Below are positions 1 through 6,270 of a DNA stretch of 14,645 bases, one piece after another (position 1 is the first letter of the stretch; every line of letters begins with the position of its first letter). The DNA lies in contig NC_017059.1 in NCBI RefSeq assembly GCF_000284415.1, positions 3,031,939 through 3,046,583 of the forward strand, in the 5' to 3' direction. The notes beneath the pieces are model-generated. The model was given only the letters and a program-made list of their open reading frames with translations. It ran no database searches and was not told where the DNA came from. A program made the position numbers and the translations under genes. This stretch comes from Pararhodospirillum photometricum DSM 122. GTDB taxonomy: Bacteria > Pseudomonadota > Alphaproteobacteria > Rhodospirillales > Rhodospirillaceae.

Positions 1-66
1 CCGCAAAAACCCGCAGGGCACGCCGGTACATCATCCGACCCCACTCAATGGCGTTTTCGTCCATGG
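1..66 (-). other. Out-of-frame continuation of the RecE-like nuclease, running off the left edge
   Basis: In the frame one base away from the end of the nuclease, the minus strand reads MDENAIEWGRMMYRRALRVF and stays open to the window edge. This is the tail normally found in DUF3799/RecE-like proteins. The break is at the G6 homopolymer at 65-70. The remainder of the gene lies outside the window. Confidence 0.55.
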
Positions 67-791
67 GGGGTGACGCGGACGGCGAAGGGAGAGGCCTTCT
101 CCTGCACAAGAAAGGCAAAGCCGCGCGCGGGCTCGCCGACGGTCGCCGCGAAGGCGTCCATGTAGAATGCGGCCTGAAGAGGCCACCGATATTCCCAGGC
201 CGAGCGCGCGATATCGTCTAAAGCAATGCTTGTGGACGTCTTGTAGTCCGACAAAAAACGGTCCGGCGCCCGAGGGAGAATGTCGAAGCGCACCCGGCAC
301 CAAACTCCCGTTTCCCGGTCTTGGTGGAACCCGGAAACCTCGTGCTCCGCTCCCCGGAGAAGCGCCCCTGCCTCGGGGTGAGCGCGAATCGTGACCGCCA
401 TAGCCGTAATTGCCTCAGCCGCTTCGGCTGTGAGCGTTTCCGCCCCCCGGTGCGCTTCGGCCCAGGCCTTACCTTCTTTCGTGCGACCGTCCAGGCCGGA
501 GGGGCGTATGGCGTAGGTCTCGGAAAAACGGTCGGGCTCGAAAGCCGCCATGTGGGCGGCGCGGCCAAGCCTGAGCGCAGCTGTGTCTTTTTTGGGCGCA
601 CCCGGGTTCAGTCTGGGATGCACGGCCCACATATGCAGGGGACTCATCCCCTCCTCGTAGACCTTAAGGAGCGAAGAGGACGCGCTCGGCGTGACACACG
701 GGTCCCCGTGGTATCGCGCCTCGTCCATCCGGTAGAGGCCGGGCTTGTCGATAACCCCGCCGGGGTCGGGGAGGATAGCGATCTGATCCAT
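45..791 (-). CDS. Phage RecE-like PD-(D/E)XK exonuclease (DUF3799 type), C-terminus frameshifted
   Basis: I read this as a phage-type recombination nuclease of the exodeoxyribonuclease VIII / DUF3799 family, which degrades one strand of double-stranded DNA ends for single-strand annealing. The chosen ATG (protein starting MDQIAILPDPGG) follows the stop of the upstream coiled-coil gene by one base; a longer version starting at 833 would overlap that gene. Visible family features are GRAAHMAAFEPDRF (about residues 75-88), VWCRVRFDILP (about 164-174) and LSDYKTS (about 180-186), giving the D...D-x-K core of a PD-(D/E)XK fold, then a QAAFY helix. The frame ends at VTPHGRKRH. Skipping one base in the run of six G (plus strand, 65-70) restores MDENAIEWGRMMYRRALRVF, the expected family C-terminus. 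The gene is therefore frameshifted or contains a sequencing error. The family assignment rests on motif recognition only. Confidence 0.7.
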   Translation of the reverse strand: MDQIAILPDPGGVIDKPGLYRMDEARYHGDPCVTPSASSSLLKVYEEGMSPLHMWAVHPRLNPGAPKKDTAALRLGRAAHMAAFEPDRFSETYAIRPSGLDGRTKEGKAWAEAHRGAETLTAEAAEAITAMAVTIRAHPEAGALLRGAEHEVSGFHQDRETGVWCRVRFDILPRAPDRFLSDYKTSTSIALDDIARSAWEYRWPLQAAFYMDAFAATVGEPARGFAFLVQEKASPFAVRVTPHGRKRH

Positions 792-792
792 A

Positions 793-1890
793 TCAGTATT
801 CCACCCGCACGCCCGGCACATCGCCCTTGGCAATGGCCGTGATTGCCACTCTGGCCGCGTCGTCGGTCAGGCCGGCTTTGACCAGGGCCGCCATTGCGGC
901 GCGATTGACTGCCCGCCGATGTTCTTGGTCCGCTTCGCGCTTGCGGCGCTCTTCGGCTTCGGCTGCCTGCTGGGCCTCGATCCGCCTCCGCTCACGCTCG
1001 GCCGCTTCGACCTCACGACGACGCGCCTCTTCCTCGGCGGCGAGCTTGGCGGCCTTGGCCTTAGCCGCTTCCTCGGCGCGTTTCCGCTCTGCCGTTTTCG
1101 CGCGCTCTTCGGCCTCCAACTTCTCTCTCTCGATGCGAGAGCGCTCTTCCTCGGCCTTCCGCCTCGCCTCTTCCGCCTCACGGGCCGCCTTTTCTTCCGC
1201 TTCTCGTCGCGCTGCCTCGGCGGCAATCCGCACGCGCTCGGCCTCTTCGGCCTTCCGCTGCTCTTCTGCTTCGCGGGCCTTGCGCTGCTCTTCCTCGGCC
1301 TTCAGTCGGGCCAGTTCGGCGCGCTCGGCATCGCGCTTGCGGACTTGAGCAAGCATCGTTTCCAGGTGGGCGCGCGTGGTGGCGATGGCCTGGGCGGCGC
1401 GGGCCGAAAACTCCTCCCAATCGCGCCCGTCAAATTCAGCCAGGGCGGCAATGTTGGCCGAAGCGTCGGCTTCGGCCGGCTCGAAGGCGTCGATGGTGGC
1501 AAGGCTAGAGATCCGCGCAATGGCGGTTTCGTGCCCGTCAACTCGGGCCTTTTCGCGCGCCTCGAAGGCGTCCAGGGGAGCGCGGACCTCATCCCGGAGG
1601 GCGTCCAGGCGGTCGCGCACAAACTTGCGGTCTGCGTCGATCAAAGAGACTTTTGCCTTGATGTCAGCGACCAACGCCTTCCCCGCGTCGTCGAGCGCCG
1701 TCTTACTCCTGGCGACCGCGTAGGCCAGGGACGCAATCGCCTTGCGCCCCTTTGGCGTGCTCACGTCGAGGGCTTGCGCTTCAATGCGCGCCCTTGCCTC
1801 GACACCAACAACTACCTCCTCGATCCCGTCGCCTTGACCGAAGATGGCCTCGGGGACGAGTGGAGTGTCGAAAACGATAAGTTCATTCAT
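793..1890 (-). CDS. Phage early-region coiled-coil protein, TolA-like composition
   Basis: The 365-residue product starts MNELIVFDTP at an ATG that overlaps the stop of the preceding 33-codon gene (ATGA). Residues about 1-130 contain STPKGRKAIASLAYAVARSK and a helical segment ending in LRDEVRAPLDAFEAREKARV. This pattern is known from uncharacterised phage proteins encoded next to RecE or lambda-type exonucleases. Residues about 175-320 are a long charged coiled coil made almost entirely of E, A, R and K. The C-terminal 40 residues (AALVKAGLTDDAARVAITAI and then GDVPGVRVEY) form a small conserved tail. It is often annotated as TolA-like because of composition, which says little about function. 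Its place directly before the nuclease gene suggests a role in phage DNA replication or recombination. The ORF is open further upstream to 2193, but that extension overlaps three better-supported small genes. Confidence 0.75.
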   Translation of the reverse strand: MNELIVFDTPLVPEAIFGQGDGIEEVVVGVEARARIEAQALDVSTPKGRKAIASLAYAVARSKTALDDAGKALVADIKAKVSLIDADRKFVRDRLDALRDEVRAPLDAFEAREKARVDGHETAIARISSLATIDAFEPAEADASANIAALAEFDGRDWEEFSARAAQAIATTRAHLETMLAQVRKRDAERAELARLKAEEEQRKAREAEEQRKAEEAERVRIAAEAARREAEEKAAREAEEARRKAEEERSRIEREKLEAEERAKTAERKRAEEAAKAKAAKLAAEEEARRREVEAAERERRRIEAQQAAEAEERRKREADQEHRRAVNRAAMAALVKAGLTDDAARVAITAIAKGDVPGVRVEY

Positions 1891-1988
1891 CGCTCGCCAC
1901 CCCACGCCCGAAACGCGGGCCACGCGAAGAGCGCCGTCAGGGCCGCCAGCACCGAGGCGACGACATGGACGAAGGGAAGGATCGACAT
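1887..1988 (-). CDS. Small 33-residue single-pass membrane peptide
   Basis: This is a short ORF of 33 codons starting MSILPFVHVV and ending AFRAWGGER. Residues about 3-23 are almost entirely hydrophobic and would make one transmembrane helix, followed by a short arginine-containing tail. Its ATG shares a base with the stop of the upstream gene (TGATG), and its own TGA overlaps the ATG of the coiled-coil gene (ATGA). It exactly fills the gap between two genes of a translationally coupled operon, which is the main argument that it is real. There is no homologue I recognise. It could be a small phage membrane protein. Confidence 0.55.
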   Translation of the reverse strand: MSILPFVHVVASVLAALTALFAWPAFRAWGGER

Positions 1989-2206
1989 CACACCACCTCC
2001 CGCGCCGCGTCCTGGCGGCTTTCGAGGTCGCGGATCTGACGAGCCAAGTGGTGCTCGCCATACTGCTCGACCAGTTCAGCGGCCCGATCGTAGGCGCACA
2101 CCTCAACGTCGAGTAGTTCATTGGCGATGACTTCACCAAGGGATTTGTGGAGCGTGCTGCTCCAGGTCGCGGCGATGCGCGCTCCTCTGGCAAGAAACAG
2201 GTTCAT
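1988..2206 (-). CDS. Hypothetical small protein of the phage-type operon
   Basis: The product has 72 residues, begins MNLFLARGARIAATWSSTLH and is rich in acidic residues in its second half, with a predicted helical character (AAELVEQYGEHHLARQIRDL). The ATG overlaps the stop of the upstream gene (ATGA) and is preceded by AAAGGAG at suitable spacing, so the start is well supported. I do not recognise a family. Coupling to the neighbours places it in the same leftward transcript as the nuclease. Confidence 0.6.
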   Translation of the reverse strand: MNLFLARGARIAATWSSTLHKSLGEVIANELLDVEVCAYDRAAELVEQYGEHHLARQIRDLESRQDAAREVV

Positions 2207-2520
2207 TCGTGAGGCTCCTTTGACAAAAAGTTAAAGGAAACAGTGATTCCGGCACTCAGAAGCCGATGGATCTCTGCGTTGATCCGGTTTTCATCCGAAG
2301 CAATTGCTTTCTTGAATACTTCGGTCTCGCTGATTTGTCCTCCGCCGACCCCTTCAAAGATCTCGTCCGCCAGCTTTTTGGTGACGGCATTCCTGATCTC
2401 TCTTGCGATCTGATTGGCGTTCAGCGTGGCGCGAGTTTCCCGACAAACATCCTCGGCAACGCGGCTCTTGATGGCCTCGATGAGCGCTCTCCGCTCACTC
2501 TCGGTGAGTTCGATGCTCAT
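2203..2520 (-). CDS. Hypothetical helical protein of the phage-type operon
   Basis: The 105-residue product begins MSIELTESERRALIEAIKSR. The ATG is preceded by AGGAGAGG, a strong ribosome binding site, and overlaps the stop of the upstream gene (ATGA). A longer form starting at 2580 would lose that site. The sequence is mostly charged amphipathic helix with a glycine-rich turn (EGVGGGQIS, about 56-64). No catalytic motif or known domain is visible. It belongs to the same coupled set as its neighbours; its function is unknown. Confidence 0.65.
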   Translation of the reverse strand: MSIELTESERRALIEAIKSRVAEDVCRETRATLNANQIAREIRNAVTKKLADEIFEGVGGGQISETEVFKKAIASDENRINAEIHRLLSAGITVSFNFLSKEPHE

Positions 2521-2717
2521 CGGGCCTCTCCTCTGGCGCGCCGCATCTGGGCGTTGGCAATGAACGCGGGGACCGTCCACGCCTCACGCGGCGGCTCGCG
2601 GCGGTCGGCGTTGCGCGTCGCCACGATCCGGCGACACATGAGACGGGCGATGGGGCGCGACAGGGGCTTTGCGTCGCGCGGCATGGCGGATTGGCGTTGC
2701 GCATCCATGGCAGTCAC
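2517..2717 (-). CDS. Hypothetical small basic protein of the phage-type operon
   Basis: This 66-residue, strongly basic protein (many Arg, few acidic residues) starts at a GTG whose bases overlap the stop of the upstream gene (GTGA). An ATG at 2708 is an alternative start. Its own stop overlaps the ATG of the next gene (ATGA). No clear ribosome binding site is seen, so expression would depend on coupling. I recognise no domain. The basic character would fit nucleic-acid binding, but that is a guess. Confidence 0.5.
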   Translation of the reverse strand: MTAMDAQRQSAMPRDAKPLSRPIARLMCRRIVATRNADRREPPREAWTVPAFIANAQMRRARGEAR

Positions 2718-3154
2718 TCGGCTGCAGCAAGGTGGTGGCGGGAAGCCTCGGCCTCGCGACGCTCCTGCTCGGCAGCTTCGGTGATGGCCTCCATGAGGGG
2801 TGTTGGCGCCGACTTATCGATGACCCACACCTTGCCCGCCCGACGCATGCCGGCTTCCCGGCTCACGGCGTCAAACACAGCAACCCCGAACTCGCCGAGG
2901 CCGCCATACGGGACGGCGACGGTCTCGACCTCCCCGGCCTGGGAGGCGTGGATAGTCACATCCACCACGTCCCAATCCCATTTCACGGCACCGCCGGGCT
3001 GGCGGCCGGTCGGCCACACGTGGAGGGCAACCACCCCCTCGACCTCGACCGGCAGGACGAGGTGCACGCCGGGCGGAATGGAATTGAGGGTCTTGTCCCT
3101 GTCGTAGCGAAGGGGGACGCTTGACAGGTAGAACGGAACGTGAACGGTGAACAC
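2714..3154 (-). CDS. Hypothetical protein, first gene of the leftward phage-type operon
   Basis: The 146-residue product begins at a GTG with AGGAGG six bases upstream, the strongest ribosome binding site of the operon. Residues about 1-110 look like a compact beta-rich domain (VHLVLPVEVEGVVALHVWP, VVDVTIHASQAGEVETVAV). The last 35 residues form a charged helix (EAITEAAEQERREAEASRHH). I do not recognise the family. As the first gene after a 250-bp gap it probably lies next to the operon promoter, although I see no convincing promoter there. Confidence 0.6.
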   Translation of the reverse strand: MFTVHVPFYLSSVPLRYDRDKTLNSIPPGVHLVLPVEVEGVVALHVWPTGRQPGGAVKWDWDVVDVTIHASQAGEVETVAVPYGGLGEFGVAVFDAVSREAGMRRAGKVWVIDKSAPTPLMEAITEAAEQERREAEASRHHLAAAE

Positions 3155-3404
3155 GTGATCCTCCTGCTCCGGTTGTTTTTGTTGGGTGCGGGCCGGGCGC
3201 TACTCCGGCACTGGTTTTTTCCGCTTGGATCCAGCGGTTGTCCGCGAGGCGCTGGGTTGACGGCTTTTTTCGCCAGGACTGCACCTTGGCGACCAGTGGT
3301 TATTGCCTCGACCAGCTTTCGGCAGGGACTTCCTGCCGCACCCACCGAAACCGCCCGTGAGCGGCTTGGGGAGGTGCCCGGAGGATCCGCCTCCGGGCGG
3401 TGTT
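3155..3404 (-). other. Gene-free stretch between tRNA-Lys and the phage-type operon
   Basis: These 250 bases hold no convincing gene. They contain a short hairpin (GGCAGG-GACTT-CCTGCC at 3321-3337), a stronger one next to the tRNA (3376-3398), and the ribosome binding site of the first operon gene. Any promoter for the leftward operon should be here, but no clear -35/-10 pair is visible. An apparent plus-strand ORF across this stretch and the tRNA is an artefact. Confidence 0.4.
3376..3398. terminator. Perfect 9-bp hairpin just downstream of tRNA-Lys
   Basis: GCCCGGAGG and CCTCCGGGC form a perfect 9-bp stem around a 5-base loop, starting 6 bases past the CCA end of the tRNA. There is no T run on either side, so it is not a textbook intrinsic terminator. 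A role in ending or processing the tRNA transcript is an inference. Confidence 0.35.
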
Positions 3405-3480
3405 TGGTGCGCCCCGGGGGATTCGAACCCCCGACCCGCCGATTAAAAGTCGGCCGCTCTACCCCCTGAGCTAGGGGCGC
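3405..3480 (-). tRNA. tRNA-Lys (anticodon UUU)
   Basis: Read on the minus strand, this is a full 76-base tRNA with an encoded CCA end. The acceptor stem pairs GCGCCCC with GGGGCGC, followed by discriminator A and CCA. The D arm reads TAGCTCAGGGGGTAGAGC, the anticodon loop CTTTTAA gives anticodon TTT (Lys), and the T arm contains GGTTCGAATCC. tRNA genes are frequent prophage attachment sites, and the phage-type genes begin beyond its 3' end, which fits that pattern. Confidence 0.95.
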
Positions 3481-3488
3481 TTTACTCG

Positions 3489-3718
3489 TCAGGAGGTCAA
3501 CACCCAGTCCTTGGCCAGAACGTCAGTCTGCGACGCAAGCCACGGGACCACCTTGTTGTCTGCTGTTTTCATGGCGATGAATGGGAGGCATGGGAGCGCC
3601 ATGTCTCCGCCATACCCCCACACCTCGACCATGAAAAGGAACATCCCTTTCCATTCCACCCGGCGCGAGCGACGCGCTCACCACAATTGAGCATCTCAAT
3701 AGCCTCGCCAAAACCAAA
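3489..3718 (-). pseudogene. DUF2829 / Tad2-like protein remnant (frameshifted, start lost)
   Basis: On the minus strand the frame reads FGFGEAIEMLNCGERVARAG and then WNGKG, which is the N-terminus typical of DUF2829. After a one-base deletion at the G run (plus 3645-3647) the next frame continues MFLFMVEVWGYGGD, then ALPCLPFIAMKTADNKVVPW and LASQTDVLAKDWVLTS to a stop. Together they cover nearly the whole usual 80-90 residue domain. DUF2829 includes Tad2, a phage protein that binds the cyclic ADP-ribose-type signal made by TIR enzymes of Thoeris defence. No start codon precedes FGFGEA; the sequence instead runs straight into the antisense of the Roco leucine-rich repeats. The copy is therefore doubly broken. 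The assignment rests on motif recall and was not searched. Confidence 0.7.
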
Positions 3719-3916
3719 CTTGGTCCACTCGCCGGTCTCACCGCTCTCCAGAGCCTCAGCTGCAGTTGGACTTTGGTGTCCGACCTTGGTCCACTCGCCG
3801 GTCTCACCGCTCTTCAGAGCCTCGCCTGCAGCGAGACTGCGGTGTCTGACCTTACTCCACTCGCCGGGCTCCCCGCTCTCCAGTACCTCGACTGCAGCGG
3901 CTGTCAAATAACCAGG
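3719..3916 (+). repeat. Three tandem 66-bp units encoding 22-residue leucine-rich repeats
   Basis: Three direct repeats of exactly 66 bases start at 3719, 3785 and 3851, each opening CTT(G/A)(G/C)TCCACTCGCCGG. The first two are nearly identical; the third has diverged. Each encodes a 22-residue leucine-rich repeat of the form PLAGLxALQxLxCSxxxVSDL. The first unit begins exactly where the Tad2-like remnant on the other strand ends. Confidence 0.85.
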
Positions 3917-6043
3917 GTTCCCAAAAGGCTGTTTGACCGCCCCGCGCTGGAGGAAGTCTTCTGTTACGATGGTCGGCTTGGGGACATCCCGGGCGAGATT
4001 CTCTCGCAGACAGAGGACGACAATTGCCTCCCCCGCCTGCGCGCTCATCTCCGTGACCTGGAGCGCGGAGCCGTGCGGATGCGGGATGCCAAGCTGTTGG
4101 TGCTCGGCAACGGACGGGTCGGCAAAACCCAATTGTGCAATCGGCTGCTCGGCGCGGGGTTCGAGGACAACGCCGATTCGACTCACGGTATTGTGGTGCA
4201 GGGGTTCGATCTGGCCGGGGAGGCGGGGACGGAGCCGGCGCGCATCCAGCTCTGGGATTTCGGCGGGCAGGACATTTATCACAGCACCCACACCTTGTTC
4301 TTGCGCAGCCGGGGGATTTACCTCGTCGCCTGGACCCCGGCGCAGGAGGATAACGACCTCCACCGCCAGGGCGGCCAGGAGTTTCGCAATTACCGACTGC
4401 CCTATTGGCTGGGCCAAGTGGCAGAGTTTGGCGGGCGGAGCGCGCCGCTGATCGTGGTGCAGACCCAGGTGGACGGGTTGGCCGATAAACGGCCGCTCGA
4501 TCCAGCGGCCCGGGAGCGGTTCGCGACGTTCGCCACCGCGTTCGAGGTCCACCATAGCGCCAAGAAACCGCGCGGTTTGGAGGAGTTGGCCGAGGCCATC
4601 GCCGAGAGCTATGCCGCGATCGAGCAACCCGTGATCGGGGTGGTCCGGGCCAGGGTGAAGCGCACGATCGAGGATCTCATCGCCGCCCACACCCAACGCA
4701 GCATGACTGTTCCGGCGTTTCACGCCTTGTGCGACAGGCTGGGCGGCATCGCCGATCCTGACCTGTTCCTGGAGACGCTGCACCATGCCGGCACCGTCTT
4801 TCACCGCCCCGGCTTTTTCAACGGCGAGATCATTCTTGACCAGGAATGGGCGATTCGGGCGATCTACGCGGTGTTCGACCGCGCCAGCAAGACCCACGCG
4901 ATCCTCCAGGCCCATGGCGGCACCTTCACCCGGATCCTGCTTGGGCTGGTGTGGGATGAGGCCTACACTCCCGAGGAGCAAGCCCTGTTCCTGGCGATGA
5001 TGCAATCTTGTGGTATCTGTTTCGAGAAACTGCCGGGCGACCCTAAGGCCGGCACAGAGGCAAGCTACCTCGCCCCGGACCTGTTGCCGGAGAGGCGAAG
5101 CGATGGGGGCTGGGACGGCGATACCCCCGATCAGAAGCAGAGTCGTTGTTACGCTCATTTGCCGGCTACCCTGATTCGGAACATTCTTTGCGCCATCGGC
5201 CGCAAAGCGGGGCCCCGGGGCGATTACTGGCGTCACGGGGTCCGCATCAACGAGGCCGCAACGCGGAGCGAGGGGCTGATCGTGAGCGATACGGGCAGCG
5301 GGCGGTTGACCCTGCGGACTCGCGCCGGCGACGCGGCGGGTCTGCTGGCGACCCTGGTCAAGATTGTCGAGCGGGAGGAGGCCCGGCTGGGGGTGAGGCC
5401 GACCGCGATTGAGGGGGGGCCAGGACCCCGATCGGCTTCGATGCCCCCCCAGCAAGACCTGACGCTTGATGTGCAGCGGCTCCCTTCCGCCGAGCCGGGC
5501 TGGTTTTTCTCCTACGCTACCGAGTCCGAGAACGCCGGGGGGCGGCCGGTCGCGGCGTTCTGTGACAAAGTCAAGGCGGCGACGTCGATCACCGTGCGTC
5601 GGGATATCGACGAGTTGCGTTATGGCGACCAGATCGAGGCGTTTATGGACCGCCTTGTCAGCGGCGAGCGGATCTTCATTTGGCTGACCGATGCCTACCT
5701 CAAATCCCCCTACTGCATGTTCGAACTGGTGGGGATCTGGAAGCGCTGCAACGGCAATAGAGGCGTGTTCGAAGATCGCATCCGGGTGCTGCTCGGCGAT
5801 GCCGCGATCCGACATGAAACCGACCTGCAGCAACACCGGGAGTTCTGGCGTGCGCAGCAGCACGCGGCCTATGACCGGCTGCAGCAGGCCACGGATTGTG
5901 TCCAGGCTGCCCTTGACCTCGCCCGGATTATCGAGATCGTGAAGTCCAGCGCCGACATCCTGATGTTCATCCGGGAGCGGATCCGTTACAGCAGCTTCGA
6001 GGAAATGACGGAACGCGAACTGACGCGCCCTCCCGTTCAATAA
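3773..6043 (+). CDS. LRR-ROC-COR-TIR (Roco-TIR) protein, N-terminally truncated
   Basis: This is a bacterial Roco protein with a C-terminal TIR domain, probably an NAD-hydrolysing immune effector under GTPase control. From the TTG at 3773 (756 residues) it shows about two leucine-rich repeats (1-70). The Ras-like ROC domain has P-loop GNGRVGKT (112-119), switch/Walker B WDFGGQ (161-166) and guanine-specificity TQVD (231-234). A COR-like region covers about 300-545. The TIR domain, about 573-700, has GWFFSYATES and SPYCMFEL, whose Glu 651 matches the catalytic glutamate of NADase TIR domains. The frame is open back to 3635 and adds another repeat, but contains no ATG, GTG or TTG there. The TTG has no good ribosome binding site. 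The gene thus appears to have lost its 5' end and may not be expressed. It stands alone, flanked by decayed elements, which suggests a transferred defence gene. Confidence 0.85.
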   Translation: MVSDLGPLAGLTALQSLACSETAVSDLTPLAGLPALQYLDCSGCQITRVPKRLFDRPALEEVFCYDGRLGDIPGEILSQTEDDNCLPRLRAHLRDLERGAVRMRDAKLLVLGNGRVGKTQLCNRLLGAGFEDNADSTHGIVVQGFDLAGEAGTEPARIQLWDFGGQDIYHSTHTLFLRSRGIYLVAWTPAQEDNDLHRQGGQEFRNYRLPYWLGQVAEFGGRSAPLIVVQTQVDGLADKRPLDPAARERFATFATAFEVHHSAKKPRGLEELAEAIAESYAAIEQPVIGVVRARVKRTIEDLIAAHTQRSMTVPAFHALCDRLGGIADPDLFLETLHHAGTVFHRPGFFNGEIILDQEWAIRAIYAVFDRASKTHAILQAHGGTFTRILLGLVWDEAYTPEEQALFLAMMQSCGICFEKLPGDPKAGTEASYLAPDLLPERRSDGGWDGDTPDQKQSRCYAHLPATLIRNILCAIGRKAGPRGDYWRHGVRINEAATRSEGLIVSDTGSGRLTLRTRAGDAAGLLATLVKIVEREEARLGVRPTAIEGGPGPRSASMPPQQDLTLDVQRLPSAEPGWFFSYATESENAGGRPVAAFCDKVKAATSITVRRDIDELRYGDQIEAFMDRLVSGERIFIWLTDAYLKSPYCMFELVGIWKRCNGNRGVFEDRIRVLLGDAAIRHETDLQQHREFWRAQQHAAYDRLQQATDCVQAALDLARIIEIVKSSADILMFIRERIRYSSFEEMTERELTRPPVQ

Positions 6044-6157
6044 TAAGAAGCGGGGCGGGGGCAGGGTAAGGCGGGTGTCTTGAGCGGGTGAAAATCCCGC
6101 CCGTGCGCTGGTAGCGACAGGGTGCGGGACCGAGTCCTTGGGCTGGGGGTGGCGTTG

Positions 6158-6270
6158 GCGTCGACGTTCAAGGAGCTGGGCGAAAGCTATCCCGAGGGGG
6201 CGGTCAAGGTTGAGGTTTACCCCTAGTCTCAGCTCTACAAAGACAAAGAAGAGATAGAGGCCCTCCAGCG
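6158..6270 (+). pseudogene. TRAP transporter substrate-binding protein (DctP) fragment
   Basis: The plus-strand frame reads TFKELGESYPEGAVKVEVYP, a TAG stop, then SQLYKDKEEIEALQ. This matches the recurrent DctP pattern of a helix followed by KVEVYPxSQLYKDxEExEAL, found near the N-terminus of TRAP dicarboxylate-binding proteins. Only about 35 residues survive. The fragment is interrupted by a stop and ends where the transposase remnant begins. Upstream of about 6158 the match fades. Confidence 0.6.

Noticed and set aside
919..2130. 403-codon plus-strand ORF opposite the coiled-coil gene
   Set aside because: It is the antisense shadow of E/A/R/K-rich coiled-coil codons, giving a meaningless L/F/G-rich product. 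The minus-strand gene has the conserved ends and coupled neighbours.
2871..3345. Two minus-strand ORFs crossing the upstream gap into the first phage-type gene
   Set aside because: They overlap the 146-residue gene almost completely in other frames and lack its strong ribosome binding site.
3140..3469. Plus-strand ORF ending in GGFEPPTRRLKVGRSTP
   Set aside because: This is the well-known false protein produced by reading through the antisense of a tRNA gene; the tRNA-Lys explains it.
3719..3916. Possible CRISPR-like array because of regular direct repeats
   Set aside because: The repeats are contiguous 66-base coding units with no spacers, and they translate into leucine-rich repeats.
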